Assembly (NCBI GenBank): GCA_050247515.1
Contig: JBFWUB010000012.1
Coordinates: 62,001 to 126,000 of the forward strand
Length of the DNA stretch: 64,000 nt
Reading direction: 5' to 3'
From: RAM1 sp050247515
GTDB taxonomy: Bacteria; Pseudomonadota; Gammaproteobacteria; Burkholderiales; Burkholderiaceae_C
Part shown: piece by piece, positions 16,313 to 24,804 of the stretch
How the letters are laid out: each line of letters starts with the position of its first letter
How positions within the stretch are numbered: the stretch's first letter is position 1
Notes under the pieces: model-generated
What the model was told of the DNA's origin: nothing
The model's input: only the letters and a program-made list of their open reading frames with translations
Databases searched by the model: none
Position numbers and translations under genes: made by a program

Positions 16313-18285
16313 GCGGGCTGGACGCCCTGTGGGAGCCGGTGCGCATCGGCCACGTTCAGGCGCGCAACCGCATTTACCTGCCGGCGCACCAGCCCTCCTA
16401 TGACCCGGCCACTTACGGCGCCTACCTGCTGGAGCGCGCGCGCGGCGGCGTCGGCCTGATCGTCACCCACGGCTTTCATGTGCACGCCACCAGCGCCGCG
16501 GCCGGGGTCTCGCCGTGGGAGCCTGCCTGGTCTGATGCGGTGCGCAAGTTCGTCTCGCCCGCCCGTGGCGAAGGTGTGCCGGTGTTCGTTCAGATCACCC
16601 ACATGGGCGCCAGCGGCCGCCGCCGCACCGACAGCCTGGACCTGTGGGGCAGCGTGCTGGCACCCTCGGCCATTCCGTCACCGGTGCACCGCGCCATGCC
16701 CAAGCCCATGGAAGAGCAGGACATCCGCGACGTGATCGCAGGCTTTGCCGCCACCGCCGCCAACGTGCAGGCCGGCGGCGCCGACGGTGTGGAGATCCAC
16801 GGCTCCCACGGCTACCTGCTGTCCAACTTTCTGTCGCCCTGGTGGAACCGCCGGGACGACGCCTGGGGCGGCGACACCGAACGGCGCGCCCGACTGGCGC
16901 TGGAGATCGGCCACGCCGTGCGCGCGCGCTGCGGCAAAGACTTTGTGGTGGGCATCAAGCTGAGCCTGGACGAATACCTGGGCGAAGCCGGCACCCACCC
17001 AGGCGAGACCACGCGCATCGTGCAGGTGCTGGAGCGCGAAATGCTGTTTGACTACGTGTGTCTGTCGCACACCGACTACCACTTCAACCACAAGCTGGTG
17101 CCGCCCGCCTCCAGTGGCGAGACCGCGCCGCTGGCCGCCAACGCACAGCTGGTGCGCAAAGCGCTGGCCGGTCGCATTCCGCTGTTGATCCAGGGCTCGG
17201 TACGTGAGCTGCACACCGCCGCACAGATCGTGGCGCGCGGCCAGTCGGACATGGTGGGGCTGGTGCGCGCCCACATTGCCGATCCTGAGGTCGTCAAGAA
17301 GACACGCGAAGGCCGCAGCGACGAAATCCGCCGCTGCGTGGGCGCCAACCAGGGCTGCTGGCGCCGGCTGGGCCAGAACATGAGCTGTACCGTGAACCCC
17401 GCCACCGGGCGCGAAGCCCGGGTAGGGATTGCGGCGTTGCAGCCAGTGGCCAGCGCACGCAGGGTGCTGGTGATAGGCGGCGGGCCGGCCGGCCTGAAGG
17501 CGGCCGACACTGCCGCTCTGCGCGGCCATGCCGTCACGCTGTGGGAACGCGGCGCGCGCCTGGGGGGCCAGGTGCGCCAGGCCGCCCAATTGCCGGACTA
17601 CAGCTCATGGAATTTCCTGGTGGACGACCTGGAGGCCTCGATCCGCCGCCGCAAGGTAACGGTTGAGCTGAACAAGCACGCCACGGCCGATGACGTGGCC
17701 GCGTTTGCCGCCGACGAAGTGATTGTGGCCACCGGCGCACACTGGCAGACCAGCGGCTTCAGCACCTTCCGCCCCGACCGTAGCGCCATCCCGCAAGCGC
17801 CCGACGCTCAAGTGATCGACCCACTGGCCGCACTGGCGAACCCTGCCGCCTGCGGCGCCAGGGTAGTGATCGTGGATGACAACGGCGACTACCTGCCGCT
17901 GGGCCTGGCACGGCTGCTGGCCGGCACAGGCCGCCAGGTCACTGTGGTGACCTGCGACGCCATGGCCGGGCGCAAGCTGGAGGCCACGCTGGACTGGCCG
18001 TGGATCATGCCGCGGGTGACGGCCGCTGGCGTTGCGCTACGCACGTCCACCTTCGTCGAGCGCATTGATGCGGGCCAGGTGCAACTGCACAGCGCCGTGG
18101 GCGGCGCGCCCGAGGTGATGGCAGCCGACACGGTGATCCTGAGCATGATGCGCCAGAGCGACGACAGCCTGTACCACCAGCTCAAGGCCCTTGGCGTGCC
18201 GGTGCGCCGCATCGGCGACGCCGTGGCGCCGCGCGAAGTGGACGATGCGGTGCTGGAGGGCTTTCGCGAAGGGCACGCCGTTTAG
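16309..18285 (+). CDS. Old-yellow-enzyme/2,4-dienoyl-CoA reductase-like flavoprotein (FadH architecture)
   Basis: A 658-residue three-part enzyme: an N-terminal FMN TIM barrel (residues ~1-340, with EIHGSHGYLLSNFLSPWWN in the middle), a cysteine segment, then FAD/NAD(P) domains beginning VLVIGGGPAGLKAADTAALR. This is the FadH/trimethylamine-dehydrogenase architecture that reduces conjugated C=C bonds. The [4Fe-4S] segment reads CVGANQGCW...C (C343, C350, C360); the second canonical cysteine (C-x2-C) is alanine 346, so the cluster may be altered or absent. ATG at 16309 overlaps the SDR stop; GTG 16300 is a weaker alternative. Likely reduces an enone or dienone made in this operon. Confidence 0.88.
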   Translation: MSGLDALWEPVRIGHVQARNRIYLPAHQPSYDPATYGAYLLERARGGVGLIVTHGFHVHATSAAAGVSPWEPAWSDAVRKFVSPARGEGVPVFVQITHMGASGRRRTDSLDLWGSVLAPSAIPSPVHRAMPKPMEEQDIRDVIAGFAATAANVQAGGADGVEIHGSHGYLLSNFLSPWWNRRDDAWGGDTERRARLALEIGHAVRARCGKDFVVGIKLSLDEYLGEAGTHPGETTRIVQVLEREMLFDYVCLSHTDYHFNHKLVPPASSGETAPLAANAQLVRKALAGRIPLLIQGSVRELHTAAQIVARGQSDMVGLVRAHIADPEVVKKTREGRSDEIRRCVGANQGCWRRLGQNMSCTVNPATGREARVGIAALQPVASARRVLVIGGGPAGLKAADTAALRGHAVTLWERGARLGGQVRQAAQLPDYSSWNFLVDDLEASIRRRKVTVELNKHATADDVAAFAADEVIVATGAHWQTSGFSTFRPDRSAIPQAPDAQVIDPLAALANPAACGARVVIVDDNGDYLPLGLARLLAGTGRQVTVVTCDAMAGRKLEATLDWPWIMPRVTAAGVALRTSTFVERIDAGQVQLHSAVGGAPEVMAADTVILSMMRQSDDSLYHQLKALGVPVRRIGDAVAPREVDDAVLEGFREGHAV

Positions 18286-18382
18286 CTTTCCGATACCCTC
18301 ACTTTTTTCGTTTCGAGGCTTCCGAAGCGAGGCCAGCAGTCCTATGCGGCACCATCGGCGGCAAATCACTACAATTTCCCCG
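18286..18382. other. Short intergenic stretch before the PIN-domain pair
   Basis: 97 bases. A T-run at about 18301-18307 precedes a short inverted repeat GCTTC-C-GAAGC, the wrong order for a plus-strand terminator. No GTCCCC or TetR-type operator. G+C falls from here to about 19640. Confidence 0.4.
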
Positions 18383-19153
18383 ATGAAGCCCGCCGACACC
18401 CTGCGCCTTGCCCTGAGCGACCGCATCAACGATGCCGAGGTCGGGCCGCAGTATGTGCCGCTGGCACTGCTGGGGGAGTTTCAACGCGATGTTTCGGAGT
18501 TTCTGCGCGGTTCCAGCAAAGAAATTGACCCCGCTGAAGTACCCATTTCCATTGAGCAAGGGTCACTGGTATTCGTGGCCAACGGCCTGCTGGCCGCCAC
18601 CAGCCTGTGGGCCGATGTCGCCCAATTGCAGAATCCGTCGGCGCTGGGGCTGATAGACCCCAAGCGCGCCGCTGTGGTTGAACGCTGGCAAGTGGCTGCG
18701 CGAAATCATCCTGAGCGCAGCTACCATTTGGCGGACAAGGGTAAAACTCTCACCGTGCGCGTGGATGCCAGGTCCGACTTCCGTAACCAGATTGAATCCA
18801 TCTGGGTCGGCGTAGAAAAATATGTCGAAGGCACGGTGGTGGACTGGGGTGGGGCAAGTAAGGCCAATGTCCATGTGCGTATCCGAGACGGCAAGGTCCT
18901 GATCATCGCCGCCAGCCAGCAACTGCTGGCTGATGAGGAGCGCAACCGCCTGTATCGCCCGGCGCTGCTACGTGTGTCCGCAAAGGAAAACCTGAAAACC
19001 GGCGAATTGCGCGACCTCAACTTGTTGTCCTTCGAGGCTGACAGGTCGGGTTGGGACGAGGCCGCGTTCAACAAACTGGTGCAAAAAGGCACGCAGGCTT
19101 GGGGCGATACACCGGATAACTGGCTGGACGATTTGCGGAGCGGCAACGGATGA
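18383..19153 (+). CDS. Hypothetical protein paired with a PIN-domain protein
   Basis: A 256-residue protein that I do not recognise. ATG 18383 is chosen because the region upstream in the same frame has the arginine-rich look of a shadow frame, whereas from MKPADTLRLALSDRINDAEV onward composition is normal. It is soluble, mixed alpha/beta, with charged segments (VRVDARSDFRNQIESIWVGV; LLADEERNRLYRPALLRVSA), no signal peptide and no known DNA-binding motif. Its stop overlaps the PIN gene start by ATGA. Base composition is visibly lower in G+C than the flanking catabolic genes, suggesting separate acquisition. It could be an unusually large antitoxin or a regulatory/processing partner of the PIN protein. 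Confidence 0.6.
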   Translation: MKPADTLRLALSDRINDAEVGPQYVPLALLGEFQRDVSEFLRGSSKEIDPAEVPISIEQGSLVFVANGLLAATSLWADVAQLQNPSALGLIDPKRAAVVERWQVAARNHPERSYHLADKGKTLTVRVDARSDFRNQIESIWVGVEKYVEGTVVDWGGASKANVHVRIRDGKVLIIAASQQLLADEERNRLYRPALLRVSAKENLKTGELRDLNLLSFEADRSGWDEAAFNKLVQKGTQAWGDTPDNWLDDLRSGNG

Positions 19154-19641
19154 GTACATCGGCGCTGCTGGACACCGGTTTTCTGATTTCGTTGGTCAAT
19201 GCCAAGCGAGCTCATCACGCGGCGGCGCAGCAGTATTACCGCCACATGCTGCAGAACAATATACCAATGTATTTTTCGGCCATCGTCGCTGCAGAATTCG
19301 GCATCAAACAGCCCATTACGGACTTGCCGCTCAACAACTTTCGCATACTCAACTTCAATGTGCCCCACGGCCAGAAAGCCGCAGATCTGTGGAATGCTCT
19401 TGGTCAACGCGATGAGGGCGACGCACGTCACGTGGTGCGTGACGATGTGAAAATCATCGCGCAGGCCAGTCACGAAGGCATCAGCTTCATCCTGACTGAA
19501 GATTTCAGTACGCTTTACAAGTATTGCGAACGGCTGCGAAACAACGATCCAAGCCAGGCCCGCGCCATCAAGTTGGTGGATGGTTTCGATGCAAACGCTC
19601 TTCGTGAGGATGGTCAGCAGGATTTAAACCTCGCTCAGTGA
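19150..19641 (+). CDS. PIN-domain protein (VapC-like ribonuclease fold)
   Basis: A 163-residue protein with a PIN active-site set: D8 (LLDTGFLISL), E49 (VAAEF), D98/D99 (RDDVKIIAQA) and D118 (LTEDFS). PIN domains are Mg-dependent ribonucleases, most often VapC toxins. The length is slightly above typical VapC (about 130-140) with a C-terminal tail of ~25 residues. Translationally coupled to the 256-residue upstream gene, which is far larger than a VapB antitoxin. Low-G+C pair inserted between two catabolic operons. Nuclease activity and toxin role are inferred. Confidence 0.75.
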   Translation: MSTSALLDTGFLISLVNAKRAHHAAAQQYYRHMLQNNIPMYFSAIVAAEFGIKQPITDLPLNNFRILNFNVPHGQKAADLWNALGQRDEGDARHVVRDDVKIIAQASHEGISFILTEDFSTLYKYCERLRNNDPSQARAIKLVDGFDANALREDGQQDLNLAQ

Positions 19642-19686
19642 CACGCGTTGTTTGCGAGTCGAGCCCACGCGTCCCCCTATTTCACA

Positions 19687-20997
19687 TCACACAGGCAGTA
19701 CCCGCGCCGTCGCTTCGCCCAGGCTGATGCGCGCGCGCCCCGGTGTCTCGCACCAGCCCGCCAGGGTGATCTCATCGCCGTCTTCCACGAAGGTGCGGGT
19801 CTCGCCACCGGGCAGCGCAAAGGCCCGCTTGCCGCCCTCGGTCACTTCCATCAGGCAGGCCCGCGACTCGTCCGTGGGGCCGGACAGCGTGCCCGAGCCG
19901 ATCAGGTCGCCAGCGTCGATGCTGGCGCCGTTGGACGTCTGGTGCGCGATCAACTGGCCGACGGTCCAGAACGAGGTCGCGCAGTTGCTCACCGATATGC
20001 GGTGGCGCGCAATACCCTGCCGGCTCATGGCCTCGCTACGGATGTAAACCTCCACCGTGACGTTCAGAGCACCGCGCTCACGCTCGGCCGGGCCATCCAG
20101 GTGCGCCAGCAGCGTGTGTTGCGCGTCGCTACCCCAGGGCGGCGCCGTCCAGAACGGCTCCAGCGCTTCACGCGTCACCACCCAGACGCCCAGGGTGGTG
20201 GCAAAGCTCTTGCCCAGGAACGGCCCCAGCGGCGCGTATTCCCAGAACTGGATGTCGCGCGCGGACCAGTCATTGAGCAGGGCCACGCCAAACAGGTGTT
20301 CGCGTGCCCGCGCCAGTGGCACGGTGCTACCGGCGGCGCTGGGTGCACCCACCAGAAACCCCAGTTCGGCCTCATAGTCCAGCTTCGCGCAGGGCGCGTA
20401 CACCACCTGTCGGTCAGCGCCCTGCACGATCTGTCCGCGCGGACGGCGGAAGTCCTGGCCGCCTGGGAACACAGAGGTCGCACGGCCGTGGTAGCCCACC
20501 GGCAGGTACTTGTAGTTGGGCAGCAGCGGTGCATCCGGGCGCACCAGAGCGCCGATGCGCTTCGCGTGGTGGATGGACGAATAAAAATCAGTGAAGGTCG
20601 GCGGCCGGCACGGCAGCAGCAGCGGCAGGCCCGCACGCGGCAGCAGGTAGGCCGCCGCGGTCTCGCGCAGGCCGGCGTCCACACCGGTGCGCAGCAGCGC
20701 GAACACGGCGCGGCGCAAGGCGCGGCTGGCCTGTGGCCCGGCGGCCATCAAGGCCTGCAGCGATCCGCCCGCCACCGGTTGCAGCGCACGTGCTAGGTCG
20801 GCGTCCAGGCCGGGGGCTTGGGCCAGCGCGGTCAGGTCCAGCGCATGCTCGCCAATGGCAGTCACCACACTTTCGCGTTCACCGCGTGCCATGCGTGCCA
20901 GCGGCAGGTTCTGGATCGAAAAGCCGGAATGGCCGTTGGCGTCAGCCACCCAGCTGGTGACGCCGGGCTCGTGGGTTTCGTCAAGCAGCGTATGCAT
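19687..20997 (-). CDS. fahA: Fumarylacetoacetase
   Basis: A full-length 436-residue FAH with the N-terminal SH3-like domain (FSIQNLPLARMARGERESVV) and the catalytic beta-roll. Conserved elements include TDFYSSIHHAKRIGALVRP (metal Asp and catalytic His), LDYEAELGFLVG (metal Glu pair), LLNDWSARDIQFWEY and PLGPFLGKSF. It hydrolyses the C-C bond of fumarylacetoacetate-type 2,4-diketo acids to fumarate plus acetoacetate. No homogentisate dioxygenase or maleylacetoacetate isomerase is present, so its substrate here may be a different acylpyruvate or acylacetate produced after the adjacent monooxygenase. The start lies one base after the monooxygenase stop. Confidence 0.93.
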   Translation of the reverse strand: MHTLLDETHEPGVTSWVADANGHSGFSIQNLPLARMARGERESVVTAIGEHALDLTALAQAPGLDADLARALQPVAGGSLQALMAAGPQASRALRRAVFALLRTGVDAGLRETAAAYLLPRAGLPLLLPCRPPTFTDFYSSIHHAKRIGALVRPDAPLLPNYKYLPVGYHGRATSVFPGGQDFRRPRGQIVQGADRQVVYAPCAKLDYEAELGFLVGAPSAAGSTVPLARAREHLFGVALLNDWSARDIQFWEYAPLGPFLGKSFATTLGVWVVTREALEPFWTAPPWGSDAQHTLLAHLDGPAERERGALNVTVEVYIRSEAMSRQGIARHRISVSNCATSFWTVGQLIAHQTSNGASIDAGDLIGSGTLSGPTDESRACLMEVTEGGKRAFALPGGETRTFVEDGDEITLAGWCETPGRARISLGEATARVLPV

Positions 20998-20998
20998 C

Positions 20999-22780
20999 TC
21001 AGGCCACGGCGTGCGATTTACGCAGCACCACCTGCATCACGGCCTGCAGTTGCGCCGCGGGATCGGCCAGGCCCTCCAGGCAGCGCCACGCAATGATTTG
21101 ATCGGGGCGCACCAGCAAAGCGCCATCGTCTCCCACCTCTCGGATGCGACGCCAGTCGTGCCGGGGGTCCTGCACGTCGCCTGCGGCGGTGATGGGCACC
21201 ACGTCAATGCGCACACCGAAGCATGCGGCGGCGTGGGCAGCAGCCTCGTTCCAGGCGGGGCTGGCACGGCCGGTCAGCAGCACAAAGCCGTCGCGCGGCA
21301 CCAGGTCGTGGGTGGAGATGTTTTGCCCGCCGCGCTGCAACCAGGCATGCGGCAGCCGCGCGCCGGGGCGGGTGCTGGGCACGTAGTGGCGCCCGGTGGG
21401 GTCGCGCCGCGCAAGCGGCGTGCCGTCGGGCACCAGCGCACCGTGCTCGTACTGCACGCCGATTTCCAGGTCGTTGGCCTGGTACTCGGTGTTGTGCAGC
21501 TTCATTACCTCCCGGAACCGGTGGCGGCGCGCCTGCCCGTCCTCACTGTCGGCCAGCAGCGCTTCGAAGTTGGTTTTGCTGCGCTGCACGTCGCCCGGCA
21601 CCAGGCCGATGGCCGCGCCGGTGAGCTGGTGGTTCGAGAAGGTGAACAGCGCCCAGTTGACATTGCGCTCGGCCGCTGGGCGGCGCTCGCTTTCATAGGT
21701 GTCCAGCAAAGCATCGCTGGCCTGGCCATGGACCACCAGCGCCAGCTTCCAGGCCAGGTTGTGCGCGTCCTGGATGGCCGAGTTTAGGCCCAGGCCGGTG
21801 GTGGGGGTATGGCGGTGCGCGGCGTCGCCACCCAGAAAGACATTGCCAAAACGGTATTTGTCCGCCAGCACGCCCTGCACGATCCAGTGGCCCACGCCCA
21901 GCACCTGCGGCTGCAGGTCGGGGATCTTCATGAGCGCGCGCATGCGCGGGATCAGCTTTTCCTCGTTGAAGCGCTCCGGGTCGTCGGACTTGAAGCTGAA
22001 GTGGAACATCCATTCCTCGGAATGCCGGTCACCGGTGGGCCCCAGCTTGCCCAGCACCCCCGTGCCCCAGGAGCCGGTGTCGCCACCAGGCGCGGCCATC
22101 CAGTAGGCAAACGAATCGTCGTTGTCCAGGTACTGGGACAGATCTGCGCGGAAGTACATCGTCACCATGTCGATGAGCTCGGGCGTTCCCTCCAGCTTGA
22201 CGCCCACCATGGGCCCCACCGTCTTGCCGCCGTCGGCGGCCACCAGGTAGCGCGCGCGCACGGTGTGGGTTTCGCCGGTGCCGCGGTCTTCCACCTGCGC
22301 GGTCACGCCCTGGTCGTCCTGCTCGAACGAGACCAGCCCGCAGTTGAACATCAGCTCGCCGTGGCCCAGGGTTTCGGCGTGGTCGCGCATCAGCGGCTCC
22401 AGCCGCACCTGGGGGTAGATCGTGCTTTCGCACGGGCTGTTGGCCTTGTAGTGCGCGCTTAACGAGCCACCGCCAAAGGTCTCCATTTCATAAAGCACCT
22501 TGCGGTCGTGCGGACCATCGCCACCCAGGCTGGTGACCCAGCGTGTGGTGGACACATGCCGGATGGGCAGCGCCCTGGCATAAATGGTGTCGGCCAGGCC
22601 CTGCTGGCGAAAGATCTCCATGGTGCGCTGGTTCAGGTAGCGCGCCTTGGGCATGGGCGACGGGGTGGCGTGCCGCTCGATCAGCAACGACGCCACGCCC
22701 AGATTGGACAGGAACATCGAGGTGGCCAGCCCGAAGCCGCCACCGCCCACGATGAGGACTGGTGTCTCAAAGGTAGCCAT
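20999..22780 (-). CDS. FAD-dependent monooxygenase, phenol-hydroxylase/TfdB type
   Basis: A 593-residue class A flavoprotein hydroxylase. It has the GxGxxG loop in LIVGGGGFGLATSMFL, the conserved YLVAADGGKTVG segment, and the second FAD/ribose motif VFLGGDAAHRHTPTTGLGLN; a thioredoxin-like C-terminal domain begins around residue 460. TfdB, PheA and MhpA relatives ortho-hydroxylate phenols with NAD(P)H. Start ATG 22780 has AGGG seven bases upstream; a TTG at 22786 is less likely. Between the Bug receptor gene and fumarylacetoacetase, implying hydroxylation of a ring compound before hydrolytic C-C cleavage. No ring-cleavage dioxygenase is adjacent, except possibly the VOC protein at 8930. Confidence 0.88.
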   Translation of the reverse strand: MATFETPVLIVGGGGFGLATSMFLSNLGVASLLIERHATPSPMPKARYLNQRTMEIFRQQGLADTIYARALPIRHVSTTRWVTSLGGDGPHDRKVLYEMETFGGGSLSAHYKANSPCESTIYPQVRLEPLMRDHAETLGHGELMFNCGLVSFEQDDQGVTAQVEDRGTGETHTVRARYLVAADGGKTVGPMVGVKLEGTPELIDMVTMYFRADLSQYLDNDDSFAYWMAAPGGDTGSWGTGVLGKLGPTGDRHSEEWMFHFSFKSDDPERFNEEKLIPRMRALMKIPDLQPQVLGVGHWIVQGVLADKYRFGNVFLGGDAAHRHTPTTGLGLNSAIQDAHNLAWKLALVVHGQASDALLDTYESERRPAAERNVNWALFTFSNHQLTGAAIGLVPGDVQRSKTNFEALLADSEDGQARRHRFREVMKLHNTEYQANDLEIGVQYEHGALVPDGTPLARRDPTGRHYVPSTRPGARLPHAWLQRGGQNISTHDLVPRDGFVLLTGRASPAWNEAAAHAAACFGVRIDVVPITAAGDVQDPRHDWRRIREVGDDGALLVRPDQIIAWRCLEGLADPAAQLQAVMQVVLRKSHAVA

Positions 22781-22789
22781 GAACAATCC

Positions 22790-23776
22790 CTATTCGGCCT
22801 TGATGCCGCGGTCGCGGATCACGTTGCGCCAGCGCACGGTTTCGGCCTGGATGTGGGCGGCAAACTGCTCGGGCGTGGAGGTGGTGGTGTCAATGCCGGC
22901 GTCAGACAGCTTTTTTTTCAGTTCTGGCGCAGCCACCGCCTTGGCATAGGCCGCGGCGATGGCCTTGATCACCGGCTCTGGCGTACCGGCACGCACGGTC
23001 AGGCCCTGCCAGCCTTCGACGTTGAAGCCCTTGATGCCCGATTCAGCCACGGTGGGCACGTTGGGGTACAGCGCAATGCGTGTGGCACCAGCCGCCGCGA
23101 TGGGCTTGAGCTTGCCGCTTTCCAGGTGCGGTTTGGCGGTGGCACGGTCCAGGAACATCAGGCCCACCTGCCCGCCCAGCAGGTCCTGCACCGCCGGGCC
23201 ACCGCCCTTGTAGGTGATGGCCACCAGTCGTGCATTGGCTTCTCGGGCAAACATCTCCATGGCCAGGTGGTGGGTGGTGCCGATGCTGGGTGACGCATAG
23301 CTCAGCCCGTTGGGCGCTTTGGCGGCGGCCGCCACCACATCGGCCACGCTGGTGCCGGGCACCACATTCGGGTTGGTGACCAGCAGGAAGTCAAACTTGG
23401 CCGCCATCGTTACGGGAGCGAGGTCTTTCTGGATGTCGTATTGCTGCTGTTTTTCAAACATCGTGGCGTTGACCGCATAGGTGGTCATGTCGCCCAGAAG
23501 GATGGTGTGGCCGTCAGCTGGCGCCTGTCTGGCCACAAACTGGCCACCGATCATGCCGCTGGCGCCGGGGCGGTTTTCCACGATCACCTGCTGGCCCAGA
23601 GCCTCGCCCATGCCGGGGGCAATGGAGCGGGCAAAAAAATCGGTACCCCCGCCGGCCGGGTACGGCACGATCAGCCTGAGCGGCTGACTCGGGAACCGGG
23701 CCTGCGCCAGCGCCGCCGGGGCCAGCGTGGTGGTGAGCACGGCCAGGGCCGCGGCAAGAAAATGGCGCTTGTGCAT
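22790..23776 (-). CDS. Bug-family (TctC-type) substrate-binding protein
   Basis: A 328-residue periplasmic receptor of the tripartite tricarboxylate transporter family. Signal peptide MHKRHFLAAALAVLTTTLAP ends at ALA-Q; the mature protein opens with the Bug signature PLRLIVPYPAGGGTDFFAR. ATG 23776 has GGAG seven bases upstream; the frame extends to 23812 without a ribosome site. No TctA/TctB membrane genes are nearby, as is usual for the many orphan Bug proteins of Burkholderiales. First gene of the monooxygenase/fumarylacetoacetase operon and divergent from the LuxR-type regulator. Confidence 0.9.
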   Translation of the reverse strand: MHKRHFLAAALAVLTTTLAPAALAQARFPSQPLRLIVPYPAGGGTDFFARSIAPGMGEALGQQVIVENRPGASGMIGGQFVARQAPADGHTILLGDMTTYAVNATMFEKQQQYDIQKDLAPVTMAAKFDFLLVTNPNVVPGTSVADVVAAAAKAPNGLSYASPSIGTTHHLAMEMFAREANARLVAITYKGGGPAVQDLLGGQVGLMFLDRATAKPHLESGKLKPIAAAGATRIALYPNVPTVAESGIKGFNVEGWQGLTVRAGTPEPVIKAIAAAYAKAVAAPELKKKLSDAGIDTTTSTPEQFAAHIQAETVRWRNVIRDRGIKAE

Positions 23777-23838
23777 GATGTGTCTCCAGCAAAATGGTTG
23801 TCGTGAAGCCACTTTAGTACCCCCTGGCTGACATTACA

Positions 23839-23856
23839 TTCCCCCTGTAGGGGGAA
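23839..23856. promoter_or_regulatory. TTCCCC-N6-GGGGAA box before the LuxR-type gene
   Basis: Near-perfect dyad around CTGTAG with seven-base symmetric arms, 33 bases upstream of the regulator start at 23890 and 62 bases from the divergent Bug gene. The position suits autoregulation plus control of the divergent operon. A weaker related stretch (GTACCCCCTGGCTGAC) lies at 23817-23832. Confidence 0.6.
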
Positions 23857-23889
23857 GCGCCGGATTGCGGCGCACCCTGAGGAGACCCC

Positions 23890-24723
23890 ATGCGCCAAGC
23901 CCGTCCGTCGCACACGCTCCCGCCAGGCCCGGCCTCGGCGCGCACGTTGGCGGCCGTGCTGGAAGCCACCGGCACCGAGCGCTTTGGCGCCGTGCTGCTG
24001 AACCACCTTCAAGAAGCCTTTGGCGCCGACTACTGCGCCGTGTTTCGCCTGGGACCCCATGCGCCCAGTGAGCTGGTGACCGGCAGCCACGACGGATCCG
24101 CCACCGCCCACACCCGCGTTTCAGCCTACCTGCAGCGCCAGACCTGGGCCAAAGACCCCGCCATGGTGCACGCCCAGACCCGGCTGGCGGCCGGCCAGAC
24201 GCTGCTGATGCGCATGGACCTGAGCGACATCCAGGACCAAGACCTGCGCGAGACCATCTGGCCACGCATCCGCGATCGCGTGGTGATCGCCGGGCACAGC
24301 GGCAATGCCGCCTACAGTGTGAGCATCCTGCGTGAAGGCCGCGGCGGCTTCACCGCCGGCGGGCTGGAGCGCATGGCCGAGTCGGCCCAGATGCTGATCT
24401 CGGTGCTGGCCAAGCATGCGGACCTGGCCGGTGGCGCCAGGCTGCACGCCAGCCTGTCAGGCGTGATCAGTTCGGTGGCGGACATGCAGGCATGCCTGGC
24501 GGCCCTGTCGCCGCTGACCCCACGCGAGGCAGACGTGTGCGCGCGCATCCTCTACGGCATGACCACCACCGGCATCGCGCTGGACCTGGGCGTCGGCACG
24601 GAGACCGTCAAGACCTTTCGCAAGCTCGCCTACCGCCGCCTGGGGATCGGCAGCGAACGCGAGTTGCTGGGCTGGTACCTGGGCCTGCAGGCGCGCTGGC
24701 ATACGGGCGGCCCGCAGGCCTGA
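23890..24723 (+). CDS. LuxR-type HTH transcriptional regulator
   Basis: A 277-residue regulator. Residues ~209-263 form a LuxR/NarL HTH (LTPREADVCARILYGMTTTG, then GVGTETVKTFRKLAYRRLG). The N-terminal ~180 residues are a sensor-like domain without the conserved autoinducer or phospho-receiver motifs I would expect, so it probably senses a small-molecule inducer. GGAG precedes the ATG. It sits between the Bug operon and the P450 operon and has a TTCCCC/GGGGAA dyad before it. Five related boxes in the left half of the window suggest that it is the local activator of the oxidation genes; that is inference. Confidence 0.87.
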   Translation: MRQARPSHTLPPGPASARTLAAVLEATGTERFGAVLLNHLQEAFGADYCAVFRLGPHAPSELVTGSHDGSATAHTRVSAYLQRQTWAKDPAMVHAQTRLAAGQTLLMRMDLSDIQDQDLRETIWPRIRDRVVIAGHSGNAAYSVSILREGRGGFTAGGLERMAESAQMLISVLAKHADLAGGARLHASLSGVISSVADMQACLAALSPLTPREADVCARILYGMTTTGIALDLGVGTETVKTFRKLAYRRLGIGSERELLGWYLGLQARWHTGGPQA

Positions 24724-24732
24724 GACCGCAGC

Positions 24733-24749
24733 GTCCCCGTCGAGGGGAC
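24733..24749. promoter_or_regulatory. GTCCCC-N5-GGGGAC box before P450 operon
   Basis: Perfect six-base arms around GTCGA, ending 55 bases upstream of the P450 ATG at 24805 and 10 bases after the regulator stop. Same family as the boxes at 2863, 12857, 12900 and 23839. Confidence 0.6.
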
Positions 24750-24804
24750 AGACGCGGGCCAGCGCGCGCTTCAAGATGGCGCCTGCGCATTCCAAGGAAC
24801 CCGC

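Noticed and set aside
18300..18345. T-run followed by a small inverted repeat as terminator after the FadH-like gene
   Set aside because: The T-run precedes the hairpin on the plus strand, and the stem is only five bases.
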